From JBBQHX01 sp038324385 (GTDB lineage Bacteria > Gemmatimonadota > Gemmatimonadetes > Gemmatimonadales > Gemmatimonadaceae): 36,118 bases of DNA. Within the stretch, counting starts at the first letter, position 1, and each line of letters starts with the position of its first letter. The stretch spans positions 1 through 36,118 of the forward strand of contig JBBQHX010000009.1 of NCBI GenBank assembly GCA_038324385.1. The letters run 5' to 3'. Under the pieces are notes generated by a model. The model was not told where the DNA came from and did not search any database. It saw only the letters and a list, made by a program, of their open reading frames with translations. Of this stretch, positions 32,847 through 36,118 are shown one piece after another. The position numbers and the translations under genes are program-made.

Positions 32847-33794
32847 ATGAGCGGCCCGACACCAGCCGGCGGCTGGGACTCCAGCTACCATGCGCCCGTC
32901 CTGATCGACGAGATCCTCGGCTATCTCGGCGGCCGCTCGCCCGTGCTCGACGGCACGCTGGGCGGCGGTGGACATACGGCTGCGTTGCTTGCGAGCGGCT
33001 CGACCGTCGTGGCTGTGGATCGCGACCCGCAGGCGATCGAGGCGGCGAGCGCGCGCCTCGCCGACGCGGTGGCCGCCGGCCAGTTGCTTCCCGTGTTGGG
33101 GAATTACGCCGACGTCGATTCGATCCCCGCGCCCGCCTCGTTCCGCTTCGATGGTATCCTCCTCGACCTTGGCATCTCCTCGCATCAGATCGACCACCTC
33201 GATCGCGGCTTCTCCTTTCGCGCCGGCGCGCCGCTCGACATGCGGATGGGCACGGGCGCGGAGCGGTCGGCCGGAGAGCTCCTCGCCACGCTCTCGGAGG
33301 ACGACCTGGCGCAGTTGTTCCGCGAGTACGGGGACGAGCCCCGTGCCCTGCGCCTCGCGCGCGAAATCGTTCGGCGCCGCGACAACGGCTCGTTCGACAC
33401 GAGCGACGATCTCGTCGGCGCGATCCGGGGTGCCTTCGGGCCGCGCACGGGACCCGGCGACTTCGCGCGCCTCTTTCAGGCGCTCCGCATCGCCGTCAAC
33501 GACGAGCTGGCGCTGCTCGCCCGCGCGCTCCCCGCGCTGCGCGATCGATTGCTACCGGGCGGGGTGCTCGCCGTCATCGCCTACCACTCGGGCGAGGACC
33601 GTCTCGTGAAGCACGCCTTCCGGGAGTGGGATACGCCCTGTATCTGTCCCCCGCGGCAGCCGCGCTGCATTTGCGGGCAGGAGCCACTGGGCGCAACGGT
33701 GACGCGCCGCGCGACGGTGCCGGGCGACGCCGAGATCGCGCGAAACACGCGCGCGCGCAGCGCGCGGCTCCGCGTGTGGCGGCGCGGCTCATGA
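32847..33794 (+). CDS. rsmH: 16S rRNA (cytosine1402-N4)-methyltransferase
   Basis: A 315-residue SAM methyltransferase that modifies C1402 of 16S rRNA in the P site. Motifs are YHAPVL (14-19), the SAM loop DGTLGGGGHT (35-44), VAVDRDPQA, LLDLGISSHQID, FSFRAGAPLDMRM and, near the end, AYHSGEDRLVK followed by a Cys-rich CICPPRQPRCIC. It is the usual first or second gene of the division and cell-wall (dcw) cluster; no mraZ precedes it here, only the divergent lipid kinase. Its stop overlaps the ftsL-like start by ATGA. Confidence 0.96.
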   Translation: MSGPTPAGGWDSSYHAPVLIDEILGYLGGRSPVLDGTLGGGGHTAALLASGSTVVAVDRDPQAIEAASARLADAVAAGQLLPVLGNYADVDSIPAPASFRFDGILLDLGISSHQIDHLDRGFSFRAGAPLDMRMGTGAERSAGELLATLSEDDLAQLFREYGDEPRALRLAREIVRRRDNGSFDTSDDLVGAIRGAFGPRTGPGDFARLFQALRIAVNDELALLARALPALRDRLLPGGVLAVIAYHSGEDRLVKHAFREWDTPCICPPRQPRCICGQEPLGATVTRRATVPGDAEIARNTRARSARLRVWRRGS

Positions 33795-34132
33795 CGAAGC
33801 GCCGCTCCCGTACTCGCGCGCGCCGGCGCGGCCGCTCGACGGTCGCGCTCGTGTTGATCGCCTTCGTCGTCGTCGCCTCGATCGTCGTGTGGCGGCGAAG
33901 TGCCGGTGTCGCCGAAGCGCGTACGCTCGAAGCGCTGCGACGGGAGCAGGCGCAGCTGGAAGCTCGCAAGGCACAGATCGAGCGCGACATCCGCGAACTG
34001 GGCTCGCGCGCCGTGCTCGCGCCGATTGCCGAACGCGCACTCGGCATGCATGTGGCCCGCGACGAGGAGCAGGTATTCCTGGTGCGCGAGCGCCCCGTGG
34101 CCGCCAGCCCGATCCCGGAGCCTGACGAGTGA
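33791..34132 (+). CDS. ftsL: FtsL-like septum protein
   Basis: A 113-residue bitopic membrane protein: a very basic cytoplasmic start (TKRRSRTRARRRGR), one membrane helix (about 17-35, STVALVLIAFVVVASIVVW), and a periplasmic coiled coil (EALRREQAQLEARKAQIERD) ending in a short tail. This plan, together with the position between rsmH and an ftsI-type gene, identifies FtsL, a member of the FtsQLB complex that activates septal wall synthesis. Sequence identity across FtsL proteins is low, so context is the main evidence. Confidence 0.85.
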   Translation: MTKRRSRTRARRRGRSTVALVLIAFVVVASIVVWRRSAGVAEARTLEALRREQAQLEARKAQIERDIRELGSRAVLAPIAERALGMHVARDEEQVFLVRERPVAASPIPEPDE

Positions 34133-34180
34133 CGATCGTGACACAGGACGGCCGGTTGATCGCCGTCGAGCGAGGCGCGC

Positions 34181-36118
34181 GTGCGCACGATTAGCCGCGC
34201 GGGCATCGTCCACGCGGGGCTGGTGGTGTTCGCACTGGCTCTCATCGGCAAGGCGGGGCAGATCCAGATCATCCAGGCTGATGCGTGGGCCGCGCGCGCC
34301 GAACGACAGCACCTTGCCGTGCGCACCGTGCCGGCGCCGCGCGGCCTGATTCTCGACGCCACCGGCGTGCCGCTGGCCGAGAGCCGCGAGTTCGTGCGGT
34401 TGTCGATCGCGCCGCGCGAGGTGCGCGACCGCACGGCGCTCGCGCGTCGGCTGCGCGCGCTCGACGTCTCCCCCGCGCTCGTGCGGCGGTCAACCGACTC
34501 GACGCGGAAATGGGTCGAGCTGCCAGGCCGATACCTCCCGGCGGACGTGGCACCGGTGCTCGGTACCGCGGGCGTCTATGTCGACCCGTCGCCGGAGCGC
34601 GTCTACGCCTCGGCCGATGGCATGCGCGGGATCGTTGGCCGTGCCGACGGGGCGCGCGGCATTGACGGAATCGAACTGGCGCTGGACAGTCTGCTACAGG
34701 GTGTGGCCGGCGAGGCGCCGCAGGTGCGGGACGCCGGCCGCCGCAGCTTCGATTCGCCAAACTTCGCGGGCATCCCGCCGCGGCCCGGACATACGGTCGC
34801 GCTGACGATCCATCACAGCGTGCAGGACATCGCCGAGCAGGCGCTGGAGGATGCGGTACGCGAAATGGGAGCCCGCGGCGGCGACATCGTGGTACTCGAT
34901 CCGCACACGGGCGAACTGCTCGCCCTGGCCAGTCGCGCCGGGCAGCAGCGCAGCCGGCTTGGCGCGCTCCTCGACAGCTACGAGCCGGGCTCGACGCTCA
35001 AGCCGTTCCTGGCGGCCCGGCTGATCGATCTCGGCCGCGCGCGGGCCGACGAGTGGACCGATACGCACAACGGCACCCTGATGGTTCCCGGGCGGCGCAC
35101 GCCGATCACCGATGTGCATCGGGCCGAGCGCCTCACGCTGGCCGACATCATCCGCTACTCCAGCAACGTCGGCATCGTCAAGTTCGCCGACCGACTGAGT
35201 GCCGAGGAGCAGTACCTGACGATGCGCGACTTCGGCTTCGGCATGGCGACGGGACTACCGTATCCCTCGGAGTCGTCGGGGCTGCTGGAGCATCCGCGGC
35301 GATGGTCGAAGACATCGGCGTCGTCGCTGGCGATGGGGTACGGACTGTCGGTGACGCCGATCCAGCTCGCGCTGGCCTACGGCGCCATCGCCAACGGTGG
35401 TGAACTGCTCGAGCCGTCGCTGGTGCGCGAGATCCGCACGCCCGAGGGAGACCCGGTGTGGAAGCACGAGCGGCGCGTCGTCAGGCGGGTGATGACGCCC
35501 GAGACCGCGCGCACGATGCGCACGATCCTGGAGAGCGTCGTCGATAGCGGGACAGCGACGGCGGCACAGCTTGCCACCTTCCAGGTTGGGGGGAAGAGTG
35601 CCACCGCGCGCAACTCGGCCGGCGGGCGCGGCTACGTCGACGGATCGTACAATGCGTCGTTCGTCGGCCTCTTTCCCGCCGACGATCCGCAATTCGTCGT
35701 GCTCGTCAAGATCAGCGAGCCCACGGGTGCGTACTATGGCGGGCTTACGGCAGCGCCGGTCTCGCGCGCCGTGCTGCAGGCCGCTCTGGCGGCCCGCGAC
35801 GGCGCCCTCGACCGGCGCCTGCTGGCGCAGCGTCCCGCCCGCACCGCTCCTGGCAAGGCCGTGCCGCGCCCACCCGCCGCCCCCGGTGCCCCTCGCCCGG
35901 CCGCAGTGCCCAACGCGCTCAGCGACGACGACTCGACATCGTTCGTGGTGGTCCTCGCGGCACCCGAGGAGGAAGCGCCGCGCGATCTCCGCCCGCGGCC
36001 GGTGCCCGATGTCCGCGGCCAGCCCCTCCGCACCGCGGCGTTCCGCCTGCACGCCGCGGGAGTCCGGGTGCGGGTGAACAACGCGCCGTTAGGCGAGACG
36101 AGCCCCGCCGCGGGCACC
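34181..36118 (+). CDS. ftsI: Division transpeptidase, FtsI/PBP with PASTA domain (3' end outside window)
   Basis: 646 codons are present and the gene runs off the edge. A short basic start and membrane helix (RAGIVHAGLVVFALALIGKA) lead to the PBP dimerisation domain (RTVPAPRGLILDATG from about 47) and the transpeptidase. Active-site boxes are SxxK at Ser271 (PGSTLKPF), SxN at 327-329 (YSSNVGIVKF) and a third box GGKSATAR (Lys472) where the usual Lys-Thr/Ser-Gly is Lys-Ser-Ala. After a Pro/Ala linker, VPDVRGQPLRTAAFRLHAAG is a PASTA domain. It cross-links septal peptidoglycan. GTG 34181 is the first start after three stops in the frame. Confidence 0.92.
   Translation, partial: MRTISRAGIVHAGLVVFALALIGKAGQIQIIQADAWAARAERQHLAVRTVPAPRGLILDATGVPLAESREFVRLSIAPREVRDRTALARRLRALDVSPALVRRSTDSTRKWVELPGRYLPADVAPVLGTAGVYVDPSPERVYASADGMRGIVGRADGARGIDGIELALDSLLQGVAGEAPQVRDAGRRSFDSPNFAGIPPRPGHTVALTIHHSVQDIAEQALEDAVREMGARGGDIVVLDPHTGELLALASRAGQQRSRLGALLDSYEPGSTLKPFLAARLIDLGRARADEWTDTHNGTLMVPGRRTPITDVHRAERLTLADIIRYSSNVGIVKFADRLSAEEQYLTMRDFGFGMATGLPYPSESSGLLEHPRRWSKTSASSLAMGYGLSVTPIQLALAYGAIANGGELLEPSLVREIRTPEGDPVWKHERRVVRRVMTPETARTMRTILESVVDSGTATAAQLATFQVGGKSATARNSAGGRGYVDGSYNASFVGLFPADDPQFVVLVKISEPTGAYYGGLTAAPVSRAVLQAALAARDGALDRRLLAQRPARTAPGKAVPRPPAAPGAPRPAAVPNALSDDDSTSFVVVLAAPEEEAPRDLRPRPVPDVRGQPLRTAAFRLHAAGVRVRVNNAPLGETSPAAGT

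Noticed and set aside
32819..32848. TTGACC-18-TAGTAT as a promoter for rsmH
   Set aside because: The -10 overlaps the rsmH start codon, so transcription would begin inside the gene and no later start fits the fold.
1..36118. CRISPR arrays, insertion sequences, prophage or attachment sites
   Set aside because: No spaced direct repeats, transposase or integrase frames or terminal inverted repeats were seen; the tRNA-Val gene has no adjacent integrase or repeated 3' end.

Overview
The window is GC-rich DNA with tightly packed genes. GTG starts are common, stops are mostly TGA, and 1-4 base stop/start overlaps recur. Gene content (an MCP-less chemosensory set woven into MglA/MglB, DUF4388/PATAN, TPR and DnaA-like AAA+ genes, plus DivIVA and secreted TPR proteins) fits a member of the Gemmatimonadota. 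This placement is inference from gene style and order, not a database match.

Layout. (1) 1-10481, plus strand, housekeeping: end of folP, the c-di-AMP synthase dacA, a DUF2723 multi-pass membrane protein, a YggS-type PLP-homeostasis protein, a DivIVA-domain protein, a trimeric-type purine nucleoside phosphorylase with altered specificity residues, a long type-2 ileS, a DksA/TraR zinc-finger protein, lspA and rluD. (2) 10525-27868, plus strand, signalling: cheW, cheY, cheA, cheC, then a TPR/PATAN/Roadblock/MglA/DnaA-like block, then cheR, cheD, cheB, two more cheW and a TPR gene. No methyl-accepting receptor and no flagellar gene lies in the window. (3) 27913-29447: a secreted, membrane-anchored HExxH protease and a 57-residue membrane protein behind a good sigma70-like promoter that predicts a leaderless mRNA. 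(4) 29638-31496: tRNA-Val(UAC) and a secreted TPR protein, closed by a 21-bp terminator hairpin shared with the convergent YegS-type lipid kinase (31609-32733, minus strand). (5) 32847 to the end: start of a dcw cluster, rsmH - ftsL-like - ftsI-type PBP with a PASTA domain, cut by the window edge.

How the genes may work together. CheA/CheW/CheY with CheC, CheD, CheR and CheB is a full phosphorelay plus adaptation set. The genes inserted in it (two PATAN-TPR proteins, a Roadblock protein, an MglA-like GTPase and a DnaA-like tandem AAA+ protein) suggest the output controls a GTPase polarity switch, as in gliding or pilus systems, rather than a flagellum. That link is inferred from gene order.

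Most notable points: an in-frame amber codon that cuts an apparent double DnaA-like AAA+ protein in two with no good start for the second half; the MglAB-PATAN-AAA+ module inside the che operon; an 8-base word GCCTGACG (and its complement) found about 31 times, roughly ten times the composition-based expectation, often at the cost of rare codons; the MTAP-like residues in the purine phosphorylase; and a changed KTG box (KSA) in the division PBP.
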